NCBI RefSeq assembly: GCF_030287445.1
Contig: NZ_JASVWB010000002.1
Span: 806,001-870,000 of the forward strand
DNA from: Streptomyces sp. ALI-76-A
Lineage (GTDB): Bacteria; Actinomycetota; Actinomycetes; Streptomycetales; Streptomycetaceae
Reading direction: 5' to 3'
Length of the DNA stretch: 64,000 nucleotides
The notes below the pieces were generated by a model that saw only the letters and a program-made list of their open reading frames with translations, was not told the origin of the DNA and ran no database searches. How positions within the stretch are numbered: the stretch's first letter is position 1; the number at the start of each line of letters is the position of its first letter. Positions 39,465-47,391 of the stretch are shown piece after piece. The position numbers and the translations under genes are program-made.

Positions 39465-40832
39465 GTGACACGACCCAGGATCCTGGTGGTTGGCGCAGGC
39501 TTCGCCGGAGTGGAGTGCGTCCGCCGTCTGGAACGGAAACTCTCCCCGGAGGAAGCCGACGTCACGCTGGTGACGCCGTTCGCCTACCAGCTCTACCTTC
39601 CGCTGCTCCCCCAGGTCGCCTCCGGCGTGCTGACGCCGCAGTCGATCGCCGTCTCCCTGCGCCGCAGCAAGAAGTACCGCACCCGGATCATCCCGGGCGG
39701 CGCGATCGGCGTGGACCTGAAGGCGAAGGTCTGCGTCATCCGCACCATCACCGACGAGATCGTCGACGAGCCGTACGACTACATCGTGCTGGCTCCCGGC
39801 AGCATCACGCGCACCTTCGACATCCCCGGCCTGACCGATCACGCGTTCGGCATGAAGACGCTCGCCGAGGCCGCCTACGTCCGCGACCACGTCATCTCCC
39901 AGCTGGACCTGGCCGACGCCAGCCAGGATCCGGCGGAGCGGGCCTCCCGGTTGCAGTTCGTGGTGGTCGGCGGCGGCTACGCGGGCACCGAGACGGCCGC
40001 CTGTCTACAGCGGCTGACGCACGCCGCGGTCAAGCGCTACCCCCGTCTGGACCCGGGCCTGATCAAGTGGCACCTGATCGACATCGCCCCCAAGCTGATG
40101 CCGGAGCTGGGCGACAAGCTCGGCAGCAGCGCCCAGGAGGTGCTGCGCAAGCGCGGCATCGAGATCTCGCTCGGGGTCTCCATCGCCAAGGCGGGCCCGG
40201 AGGAGGTCACCTTCACCGACGGGCGGGTGATTCCGACCCGCACCCTGATCTGGACCGCCGGTGTGGTGGCGAGCCCGCTCATCGCCACGCTCGGCGCGGA
40301 GACCGTGCGCGGGCGGCTCGCGGTCACCGCCGACATGTGCCTGCCGGGCCACGACGGCGTGTTCGCACTCGGTGACGCCGCCGCGGTGCCCGACCGGGCC
40401 AAGGGCGAGGAGGGCGCGGTGTGCCCGCCCACCGCGCAGCACGCGATGCGGCAGGGCAAGCACGTCGCCGACAACGTCATCGCGACCCTGCGCGGCCAGG
40501 CGATGAGTCCGTACGTCCACAAGGACCTCGGTCTGGTCGTCGACCTGGGCGGCAAGGACGCCGTCTCCAAGCCGCTCGGCATCCCGCTGCGCGGAGTGCC
40601 CGCCCAGGCCGTGGCCCGCGGTTACCACTGGCAGGCGCTGCGCACCGGGGTCGCCAAGACCCGTGTGATGACCAACTGGGTGCTGAACGCCCTCGCGGGC
40701 GACGATTTCGTCCGCACCGGCTTCCAGGCCCGCAAGCCCGCCAAGCTGAAGGACTTCGAGTACACGGACTCGTATCTGACGCCGGACCAGGTGCAGGCAC
40801 ACGTGCAGGGCTCCGAGCGGCTCGACCGGTGA
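39465..40832 (+). CDS. NDH-2-like FAD/NAD(P) oxidoreductase
   Basis: A 455-residue flavoprotein of the type II NADH dehydrogenase family, which would pass electrons from NADH to quinone without pumping protons. The FAD Rossmann motif is VVGAGFAGVECVRR at the start, the NAD motif is VVVGGGYAGTETA (near residue 165), and FALGDAAAVPD binds FAD near residue 305. The C-terminal segment after 390 is amphipathic and may bind the membrane. GTG 39465 is chosen because AGAAAGG lies nine bases upstream; ATG 39456 is the alternative. It follows the stressosome operon after 224 bp and is probably independent. Confidence 0.88.
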   Translation: MTRPRILVVGAGFAGVECVRRLERKLSPEEADVTLVTPFAYQLYLPLLPQVASGVLTPQSIAVSLRRSKKYRTRIIPGGAIGVDLKAKVCVIRTITDEIVDEPYDYIVLAPGSITRTFDIPGLTDHAFGMKTLAEAAYVRDHVISQLDLADASQDPAERASRLQFVVVGGGYAGTETAACLQRLTHAAVKRYPRLDPGLIKWHLIDIAPKLMPELGDKLGSSAQEVLRKRGIEISLGVSIAKAGPEEVTFTDGRVIPTRTLIWTAGVVASPLIATLGAETVRGRLAVTADMCLPGHDGVFALGDAAAVPDRAKGEEGAVCPPTAQHAMRQGKHVADNVIATLRGQAMSPYVHKDLGLVVDLGGKDAVSKPLGIPLRGVPAQAVARGYHWQALRTGVAKTRVMTNWVLNALAGDDFVRTGFQARKPAKLKDFEYTDSYLTPDQVQAHVQGSERLDR

Positions 40833-40844
40833 TCTCCGGCCCGC

Positions 40845-40909
40845 GTGACGCGGCTCCCTCCCGACCGTTTCCGCACGGCCGGCGGTCGGCGGGGAGGGCG
40901 CGGCGTCAC
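40845..40909 (+). terminator. Long imperfect hairpin after the NDH-2-like gene
   Basis: GTGACGCGGCTCCCTCCC (from 40845) pairs imperfectly with the segment ending GCGTCAC at 40909, and GACCG/CGGTC closes the inner stem. It begins 13 bp after the stop codon and is a probable terminator. Confidence 0.55.
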
Positions 40910-41003
40910 CGGTGCGCGGACGGGCCCGCGGACCGGTGATCCGGCCGTGTCTGTCATGCTGAGGACGGAGATCATGACGTGACACGGGAATGAGTACGAC
41001 GGC

Positions 41004-43253
41004 GTGAAGGCAGCGGGACGGTCGGTCCGGGCACGACTGCGGGACGGCGTCGCGGCGTCCGATCCCGGACTGCTGCGGCTGGCGGCCGGCCTCAGAACGG
41101 TCGGCGCCATCGCCCTCACCCTGGCCGTCCTGGGCCTGTTCGGCGCCGGCATCACGGCTCTGGTGGCGGGGGCGATGGCCGCGATGGTCGCCACCTTCGC
41201 CATCCGCGAGAAGCAGCGCGGGCAGCAGGCCGTGACGCTCGCCCTGGGGCTGCCGGTGGCGCTGGCGTCCGTGACGCTGGGCGCGCTGCTGAGCTCCCGG
41301 GTGGTGGGCGGTGACCTCTTCTTCGTCGCCCTCATCTTCTGCGCGGTCTACGGCCGCCGGTTCGGCGACCGCGGTACCGCGCTCGGCCTGATCGGCTTCC
41401 AGACCTACTTCCTGTCACTGTTCGTCGGCGCCACCGTCTCCGGCCTGCCCCAGCTGTACGGGGTGCTCGGCGTCGCGTTCGCCAGCAGCGCCCTGGTGCG
41501 TTTCCTGCTCGTGCCCGAGACACCGGCGGGCATCCTGGAGCGGCTGCGCGAGGCGTTCCGGGCCCGCCTGGCCCAGCTGGTGTCCGCGCAGCTCGCCCTG
41601 CTGGACGCCGGCGCGGACGAGGTGGAGAAGGCCCTGGACGACCTGCGGGGCGGCACCGCCCGGCTGCACGAGACGGCGATGATGATCCAGGGCCGGCTGG
41701 AGGAGGGCACCTCCGACGAGGCCACGGCACGGCTGCTGCAACGCCGGATCGCGGACGCCGAGATCGCCGCCGAACGCCTGGGCCTGTTGCTGCTGACCGC
41801 GCGCAGCGCGGAGCGGGCGGACACCCTGACCCTGCACCTGCCCGGCGCGCCTGTACCCCCGGGCGGCCGGCTGCCGGTGCGGGACGAGGCGACCGTCACG
41901 CTGCGCCGTGACCTGGAGGCGCTGCGGATGCTGGTGATGCGGCCCGTCTCCGAGGACTCCGGAACCGCGCTGTCGCATGTCCGCAACCGGCTCCTCGGGT
42001 ACCGCGACGAGGACAACCTGCCGCCCGCCCCGCTCGCCGTCCAGGACGTGTTCCGGGGCATCGGCGAGGCCGCCCGTGCCGTGCTGGGGCTGCGGATCGC
42101 GCTCGGCGGGGCGCAGGACGAGTCGGACGACACCCCGGCGACCACCCGCTCCCGTGAGGAGCTGGACGCCGAGGACGCGGCGATCGACGCCGGGGAGGAC
42201 GAGGACCGCGCGGAGGAGGAGGCCACCGGGCTGCGGCGGCCGACCACCCGGGCGGCGGTGCAGGTCGCCGTGGGGTCGTCGCTGGCCATCGTGGGCGGTG
42301 AGTTCCTCTCCAGCCAGCGCTGGTACTGGGCGGTGCTGACCTGCTGGATCGTCTTCATCAACACCGCGTCCACGGGCGAGATCCTGGTCAAGGGCTACCG
42401 GCGGCTGCTGGGCACGGTGCTGGGTGTCGTGGCCGGCATCGTCCTGGCGGGACTGGTCGGCCACCAGACGTGGACGGCGTTCGCGCTGGTGCTGGTGTTC
42501 GTCTTCGCGATGTTCTACACCGCGCCCCTGTCGTACACGCTGATGTCCTTCTTCGTCACCGCCGCGCTGGGCCTGCTGTACACCCTGCTGCACACGTACA
42601 GCTTCTCGGTGCTGGTGCTGCGGGTGGAGGAGACGGCGCTCGGCGCGGTCTGCGGGGTCGTGGCGGCGGCGTTCGTGCTGCCGGTGCGTACGGACCGCCG
42701 TACGAACGATCTGCTGGTCACCGTCCTGGACCGGCTCGCGGACGTCACCGAGACGGCGGTGGACCAGCTCAGCGGCGGGCCCCCGGCCGATCTGCTCGAC
42801 CAGGCGCGGGATCTGGACCAGGCGCTGGCCGACCTGCGGGCCGGCACCCAGCCGCTCACCCATCCGATCACGCCGCTGCGGGCCCGGCGCGACACCGCCC
42901 GCTATGTCGTCGCGCTGCTGGAGACCTGCGCGTACCACGCCCGGTCGCTGGCGGCGACGGCCGAGCTGCTGCCCACCCATCCGTCGATCGCGGCCGATCC
43001 GAGGCTGCGCCGGGCCGGGCGGCGCATCGCGCACAACATCGGGGCGATCTCCGCACACGTCGCCGACGGGCGGGCGGCCGTCGAGATCGAGACCGGATCG
43101 AGCATCGCCTCGCTGCTGGAGCCGGACGTCCCGGGCACGCCGAGGTACGGCCGGATCACCGACCGGGTGCTGCGGCATCTGCAGCGTCTGGACGAGACCG
43201 TGGCCGGTCTGGCGCGCCCGCTGGGCGTTCCCGCCGCCGGACCCAGGCGGTGA
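41004..43253 (+). CDS. FUSC-family (YccS/aromatic acid exporter-like) membrane protein
   Basis: A 749-residue inner-membrane protein with the FUSC plan: an N-terminal bundle of about six membrane helices (residues 25-170), a long cytosolic helical linker (about 175-415, including the acidic DDTPATTRSREELDAEDAAIDAGEDEDRAEEE stretch, quoted here only in part as AEDAAIDAGEDEDRAEE), a second bundle (about 425-560) and a cytosolic tail. Relatives export aromatic acids or other small anions. The acidic linker is unusual. GTG 41004 has a weak ribosome-binding site. It is convergent with the gene at 43270. Confidence 0.85.
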   Translation: MKAAGRSVRARLRDGVAASDPGLLRLAAGLRTVGAIALTLAVLGLFGAGITALVAGAMAAMVATFAIREKQRGQQAVTLALGLPVALASVTLGALLSSRVVGGDLFFVALIFCAVYGRRFGDRGTALGLIGFQTYFLSLFVGATVSGLPQLYGVLGVAFASSALVRFLLVPETPAGILERLREAFRARLAQLVSAQLALLDAGADEVEKALDDLRGGTARLHETAMMIQGRLEEGTSDEATARLLQRRIADAEIAAERLGLLLLTARSAERADTLTLHLPGAPVPPGGRLPVRDEATVTLRRDLEALRMLVMRPVSEDSGTALSHVRNRLLGYRDEDNLPPAPLAVQDVFRGIGEAARAVLGLRIALGGAQDESDDTPATTRSREELDAEDAAIDAGEDEDRAEEEATGLRRPTTRAAVQVAVGSSLAIVGGEFLSSQRWYWAVLTCWIVFINTASTGEILVKGYRRLLGTVLGVVAGIVLAGLVGHQTWTAFALVLVFVFAMFYTAPLSYTLMSFFVTAALGLLYTLLHTYSFSVLVLRVEETALGAVCGVVAAAFVLPVRTDRRTNDLLVTVLDRLADVTETAVDQLSGGPPADLLDQARDLDQALADLRAGTQPLTHPITPLRARRDTARYVVALLETCAYHARSLAATAELLPTHPSIAADPRLRRAGRRIAHNIGAISAHVADGRAAVEIETGSSIASLLEPDVPGTPRYGRITDRVLRHLQRLDETVAGLARPLGVPAAGPRR

Positions 43254-43269
43254 CGGAGCTGCCCGTGGA

Positions 43270-43701
43270 TCAGATGTCCGTGGGCAGGTTGCTCACCTCG
43301 GCGATGCCGCGCAGCTCGTCGTTCATGCGCTGCCGTTCGCGGATGTAGTCGGCGATCTCGCCCAGGCGTACCGGGTCGGAGGCGGTGGCCGAGTCGGTGA
43401 CCACCCGAACCGGCCCGGTCTCCTCGATCTCCAGCTCGATCACCTCGTTGTCCAGCCGGCCCGTGACAGCGGTGGCGATGACCAGGGCGGCCTCGTCACG
43501 GACCTCCTGGGACAGCCCGCCCGCGTGGGACTCGTCGAGGGCGAAGTCCAACGCGGGCAGACGCTGTTCGTCGATGGCTTGGAGGACCGGTTCGACCACG
43601 GTGAGCAGTTGCTCGTAGTCCTCGGATTCCATTCGGATGCGCAGCAGGCCCAGGTAGACGTCCACGGGCCGGCCGTCGGGCGGGAGCTCGGGTTCGTTCA
43701 T
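43270..43701 (-). CDS. Conserved hypothetical acidic protein
   Basis: A 143-residue soluble protein from ATG 43701. It is acidic, with a predicted helix-strand mix: the start GRPVDVYLGLLRIRMESEDYEQLL, then a helical middle and the strand-rich EVIELEIEETGPVRVV. I do not recognise a family. It lies 29 bp behind the DUF1206 gene and is probably co-transcribed with it, so it may be a cytosolic partner of that membrane protein. It ends 16 bp from the convergent FUSC gene. Confidence 0.65.
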   Translation of the reverse strand: MNEPELPPDGRPVDVYLGLLRIRMESEDYEQLLTVVEPVLQAIDEQRLPALDFALDESHAGGLSQEVRDEAALVIATAVTGRLDNEVIELEIEETGPVRVVTDSATASDPVRLGEIADYIRERQRMNDELRGIAEVSNLPTDI

Positions 43702-43730
43702 CCCCTGCGGGTTCCCCCGGTCGGGCCGTT

Positions 43731-44564
43731 TCAGACCCTGCGCCAGCGTGCCATCGCGAACGAGAACAGTCCGAACAGCACCAGTCCGGCTGCGACGCAG
43801 GCCAGCAGCCATGGCCCGAGCGGGGTCTCGGCGAACGAGCGGAGCGTGTCGTCCAGTCCTTTAGCCCGGTTGGGTTCGTAGTCGACCGCCGCGCGCACGG
43901 CGAAGGCACCGGCGACGGCGAACACCGCTCCGCGGGCCACGCCGCCGCCCACGCCCGTCACGTCGACGAGCCGGCGGGTGCGGGCGGACATCTGTCCGAG
44001 CTTGAGCTTGTCGTGGTACTTGCGCATCAGCGCCCGTGCGCCGATCCACACGCCGGCCACCACGATCCCGGCGCCGGCCAACCCCACGAGCCACTGCCCG
44101 CCGGGGGCCTCCAGCAGGCGGGAGGTGACGTCCCGGGACTGCTTGTCGCTGGATCCCTCACCGCCCGAGCCCGCGGCGAAGGACAGCACCGAGTAGGCGA
44201 CGAAGGCGTAGAAGACGAACCGCGCTCCGGACAGCAGACGCTTCTTCGGCTTGTGGCCGTCCGGGCCGACGGCGCCGAACAGGACCTCCGACAGCCGCCA
44301 CAGCGCCATGCCGACCAGGCCGACGCCCAGCGCCCACAGCAGGACGGCTCCGAAGGGTTTATCGGCTAGCTCGGCGAGGGCGCCGCTGCGGTCCGCCTGG
44401 CGGCCGCTGCCGCCGAAGGCGATCTGCAGTGCGAGGAGGCCGACCAGCAGGTAGATGACACCTCGCGCGGTCAGACCCGCTCGTGCGGCGCTCTCCCCCG
44501 CCGAGCCCTTCGCCATCCGGCGGGCGTCCCCTCGCCCGCTGCGGACCGTGGCACTCATGTTCAT
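43731..44564 (-). CDS. DUF1206 membrane protein
   Basis: A 277-residue protein with three DUF1206 repeats, each of two membrane helices. The repeat openings are ARAGLTARGVIYLLVGLLAL, SGARFVFYAFVAYSVLSFAA and GGGVARGAVFAVAGAFAVRAA. This gives six membrane helices with short loops. ATG 44564 follows AGGAGGT, a strong ribosome-binding site. The function of the family is unknown; copies are common near Streptomyces stress genes. A powerful hairpin at 44741-44796 isolates it from the sigma-factor operon upstream. Confidence 0.9.
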   Translation of the reverse strand: MNMSATVRSGRGDARRMAKGSAGESAARAGLTARGVIYLLVGLLALQIAFGGSGRQADRSGALAELADKPFGAVLLWALGVGLVGMALWRLSEVLFGAVGPDGHKPKKRLLSGARFVFYAFVAYSVLSFAAGSGGEGSSDKQSRDVTSRLLEAPGGQWLVGLAGAGIVVAGVWIGARALMRKYHDKLKLGQMSARTRRLVDVTGVGGGVARGAVFAVAGAFAVRAAVDYEPNRAKGLDDTLRSFAETPLGPWLLACVAAGLVLFGLFSFAMARWRRV

Positions 44565-44740
44565 GTGGACCTCCTGGAGTCCGGATGCCCGGGTCGCGGG
44601 CGGACACACCCGGCGCGGGGGGTGGTGTCCGGTGGCCGGGCACGGGAGGGGCGCACGACCGTCGGAGCCTCGGACGGCGGGGGCTGAGGCCCGAGGGCGT
44701 GCGGGTGTTCCGGGGCGATGGCCGGCACCATGGGGGCGGG

Positions 44741-44796
44741 CCGGCCCGAGGCCCTGGACGGTTCCGGTGGCGGAACCGTCCAGGGCCTCGGGCCGG
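44741..44796. terminator. 26-bp perfect inverted repeat with GTGG loop
   Basis: CCGGCCCGAGGCCCTGGACG plus GTTCCG (44741-44766) is followed by GTGG and a perfect complement (44771-44796). It lies between the minus-strand DUF5133 gene (45018) and DUF1206 (44564) and probably ends the sigma-factor transcript. Confidence 0.7.
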
Positions 44797-44884
44797 GGAC
44801 GAGGGGGACGAGCAGGTGTGGTCGACCGAGGACGAGCCGGCGGGGCGGCGCCCGCCGCTCCGTGTTCCCGCCGGTCGTGTGGCT

Positions 44885-44972
44885 CTCGGCGTTCGCGCCG
44901 GCTCTTTCGGCCGCTTCGTTCTCGGCGTTCGCACCGACTCCGTCGGCCGCGTCCTCCTCGGCGTTCGCGCCG
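44885..44972. repeat. Three copies of a 36-bp-spaced repeat
   Basis: CTCGGCGTTCGC[G/A]CCG occurs at 44885-44900, 44921-44936 and 44957-44972, exactly 36 bp apart, with partly conserved sequence between. It lies in the 453-bp gap 44565-45017, where I see no supported gene. On the minus strand one frame would give a repeated GANAE, but no start codon or ribosome-binding site serves it. Confidence 0.65.
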
Positions 44973-45017
44973 TCCCGCGCAGTCTCGCCGTCTCCGGCGA
45001 TGGTCTCGCGCGGCCCG

Positions 45018-45263
45018 TCACCCCGAGAGCCGCGCGGGCTCGGGCTCCGGTGCGGCGGTGAGCAGACGACGGGCGGTCTCCAGCGCCAGTCGCACGTCGC
45101 GGGTGCCGGTGGACACGCAGAGCGTGTAGGCGAGGTCGCGCGCCCTCGGGTTTCCTCCGGCCGCGCCAGGCGCGGCCTCCTCGGCCGCCAACGCCTCGTA
45201 CTTCTCGACGAGTTCGCGCAGGAAGGCGGGGTGAGGGATCAGGATCGGTTGCCTCTGGGTCAC
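45018..45263 (-). CDS. DUF5133-family small protein
   Basis: An 81-residue protein from GTG 45263, which follows the sigma-factor TGA directly with no gap. ILIPHPAFLRELVEKYEAL opens the domain and RDLAYTLCVSTGTRDVRLALETARRLL carries the DUF5133 signature. The function is unknown. Direct coupling to the SigB-type sigma factor suggests a role in its control or in a shared response. A second copy lies before glgE at 11631. Confidence 0.85.
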   Translation of the reverse strand: MTQRQPILIPHPAFLRELVEKYEALAAEEAAPGAAGGNPRARDLAYTLCVSTGTRDVRLALETARRLLTAAPEPEPARLSG

Positions 45264-46121
45264 TCAGGCCACCCGCCCGCCGGGGCCACGACGGTTGGTC
45301 CGCTGTCCCATGACCTCGTCGCGCACCCGGGCGCAGCTGCGGCTGATCAGGCGGGAGACGTGCATCTGGGAGATGCCGAGCTGGTCGGCGATACGGCTCT
45401 GGGTCATGTCCTCGAAGAAGCGCATGTAGAGGATGGCGCGCTCCCGCTCGGGCAGCCGGCGCAGGCCCTCCTTGGCGGACTCGCGGTCGACGACGGTGTC
45501 GAACGAGCTGTCCGAATCACCCAGGGTGTCGGCGAGGCTGTAGCCGTCGTCACCGGCCGACAGTTCGGCGTCCAGCGACAGGGTGCTGAAGCTTTCGAGG
45601 GCCTCCATGCCGGTGGCGACCTCGTCCTCGGTCAGCCCGGTGTGGGCGGCGATGTCGGTCACCGAGGGCTCGGGGGAGCCGGGGTTCTGCGTCAGTTCGC
45701 GGCGCGCCACGCGCACCTTGTTGCGCAGCTCCTGCACCCGGCGGGGCACGCGCAGCGCCCACATCCGGTCCCGGAAGTGTCGCTTGACCTCGCCGGTGAT
45801 GGTGGGCACGGCATAGCTTTCGAAGGCACCCCGCTCGGGTTCGAACCGGTCGATGGCCTTCACCAGACCCAGTGCCGCCACCTGCCGCAGGTCCTCGATG
45901 GACTCGCCGCGGTCGCGGAAGCGGCCGGCGATCCGGTGGGCCATGGGCAGCCAGGCGGTGACGAGTTCGTCGCGGACGGCGTCCCGCTCAGGCCCGTCCG
46001 CCAGCTCGGCCAGACGGGCGAAGAGGGCGGCGGTGTCGGGGGCGTCGTCGTGACGGCGCCGGTTCGGGGTGGTCGGCTGAGCGGGCGTGCCGGGACGGCT
46101 TGTCGACATATCGATGAGCAT
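45264..46121 (-). CDS. RNA polymerase sigma factor, SigB/SigF/SigG family
   Basis: A 285-residue alternative sigma factor. Region 2 contains DLRQVAALGLVKAIDRFEPE and VPTITGEVKRHFRDRMW, region 3 VPRRVQELRNKV, and region 4 ends ADQLGISQMHVSRLISRSC. ATG 46121 lies nine bases after AGGAG. On the minus strand about 110 bp upstream, GTTT-N15-GGGCAG is a poor SigB-like match. A DUF5133 gene follows directly and an RsbW-like GHKL gene lies 178 bp upstream, giving a likely anti-sigma/sigma set. It closely resembles the sigma factor at 6465. Confidence 0.95.
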   Translation of the reverse strand: MLIDMSTSRPGTPAQPTTPNRRRHDDAPDTAALFARLAELADGPERDAVRDELVTAWLPMAHRIAGRFRDRGESIEDLRQVAALGLVKAIDRFEPERGAFESYAVPTITGEVKRHFRDRMWALRVPRRVQELRNKVRVARRELTQNPGSPEPSVTDIAAHTGLTEDEVATGMEALESFSTLSLDAELSAGDDGYSLADTLGDSDSSFDTVVDRESAKEGLRRLPERERAILYMRFFEDMTQSRIADQLGISQMHVSRLISRSCARVRDEVMGQRTNRRGPGGRVA

Positions 46122-46299
46122 GCGGAATCGCTCCTGAAGCGGTGGTTTCAGGGAATTGCCGCGGGAGGGACCACCGTCCGGACGACCTCGACGGCCTTCC
46201 GGAGCAGTCACACCGCTCCCGCTGGCGCGCCTCCGGTCCGAAGCACGAAATTGCGTCTGCCCTGCCGCCCTGCCGCCAAACTCGGGTTCCGAAAAGTGT

Positions 46300-46743
46300 T
46301 CACGACAACGGCACCACGGCGGTGATGCACTTCCCGCCGGAGGGCAGGTCGGTCACCCGGACGTCGCGCGCGAGGCGGCACACGATGGGCCAGCCGTGAC
46401 CGCCGACCCGGCGCCGTCCGTGCGGGTCCACGGGCTCGGAGACCACCGGCAGTTGGTCACAGCGGTCGCTCACCGACACGCGTACACCGGGCCCCACGAC
46501 GTCGACGTGGAAGTCCGTGACGCCGCCGCCGTGCAGGATGGCGTTGCTGGTGAGTTCCGAGGCGACCAGCAGGGCGTCGGAGAGGGCGTCCGGGTCGCAG
46601 GAGGCATCGGTGGCGCGGCAGCGTTCTGTCACCACCCGCTCCACGGCCCTGCGCGCCTCGGCCGGTTTGCTCGGCCCGGCGGGACCACGCCGGTCGGCGG
46701 TGAACGGTTCGCGGGCGAATTCGGTCCTGTGCTGCTCGCACAT
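46300..46743 (-). CDS. RsbW-like GHKL anti-sigma factor candidate
   Basis: A 147-residue GHKL protein from ATG 46743, with GGGAG upstream. The N-box is LLVASELTSNAILHGGG (about 62-78), VSVSDRCDQLP stands at the G1 position, and VGGHGWPIVCRLARD (about 117-131) is the G2 loop. It is encoded just upstream of and in the same direction as the sigma factor at 45264, so it is the best candidate for that factor's anti-sigma kinase. The ATP-binding residues look intact. Confidence 0.88.
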   Translation of the reverse strand: MCEQHRTEFAREPFTADRRGPAGPSKPAEARRAVERVVTERCRATDASCDPDALSDALLVASELTSNAILHGGGVTDFHVDVVGPGVRVSVSDRCDQLPVVSEPVDPHGRRRVGGHGWPIVCRLARDVRVTDLPSGGKCITAVVPLS

Positions 46744-46992
46744 CCCTGTAACTCCCTGATCGCTGATCGCTATGAGAAGAGGCCCGATCGGATGTGGCGC
46801 GGCCCGCCTCGTCCGGGCACCGGGCGCTCTCGGACGTGAGCCGTCGCCGCCCGGCCGCAGCGGCTGCGCACCCCGTGTCGTACGGGTTCTCGCAGGTCTC
46901 ACTACTTCGGCTCACCTCTCCCCGGCAGGCCAAACCTCTCGTCGCGGCCGGTTCCGGGCCATCCCGGCGTGGGAAACGGGTAGGCGGGTGTC

Positions 46993-47214
46993 ATGAGCGA
47001 TGTCGTGGACTCCGACGAACTGTTGCGGCGCATCCAGCGCGCCCGGGCCTGCGCCGAGGAGGAGGAGCGAGCCTGGCGCACTCGCCGCGAGAACCTGAGG
47101 CAGACCGATCCGGACGGGTCCCGGGAGGCCGCCGTGCGGACCCTGGCGTACGAGAGCGTGCTCAGGGTGCTGGACGAGATAGTGACCCCCGGCAAGCACG
47201 CCGCGGAGAACTAG
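46993..47214 (+). CDS. Small charged coiled-coil protein
   Basis: A 73-residue protein from ATG 46993. It is almost all helix, with heptads in VDSDELLRRIQRARACAEEE and in ESVLRVLDEIVTP. Family unknown. Its TAG stop (47212-47214) is formed by the end of the MITE-like element that begins at 47211, so the original protein may have had a different C-terminus. Confidence 0.55.
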   Translation: MSDVVDSDELLRRIQRARACAEEEERAWRTRRENLRQTDPDGSREAAVRTLAYESVLRVLDEIVTPGKHAAEN

Positions 47215-47317
47215 TGCCGTGGCAGGCAACGTTCGCCCCGTCGCGACGCCCGGCACGGCCTCTCGCCGCACCGGACGCCGCTCCTTGACGGGCAAACGTT
47301 GCCTGCCGCGGCACTAG
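47211..47317. mobile_element. MITE-like element, 107 bp with imperfect terminal inverted repeats
   Basis: The left end CTAGTGCCGTGGCAGGCAAC and the complement of the right end CTAGTGCCGCGGCAGGCAAC match at all but one base here, and the match continues through GTTCGCCC/GTTTGCCC, giving terminal repeats of about 28-31 bp. CTAG sits at both outer ends and could be a 4-bp target duplication, as made by IS5-group transposases. The 45-bp middle codes for nothing. The stem could also stop transcription. Confidence 0.75.
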
Positions 47318-47391
47318 TCCGCGCCACCAAGGCCGGACCGGGCCCGTCCCCGCGCGGGTTGACGGCCGCCGGGGACGGGCACCCGGCGGCC

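Noticed and set aside
47299..47391. An earlier start for the decarboxylase-family protein
   Set aside because: The extension would begin inside the MITE-like element and lacks family similarity; ATG 47392 fits the family length.
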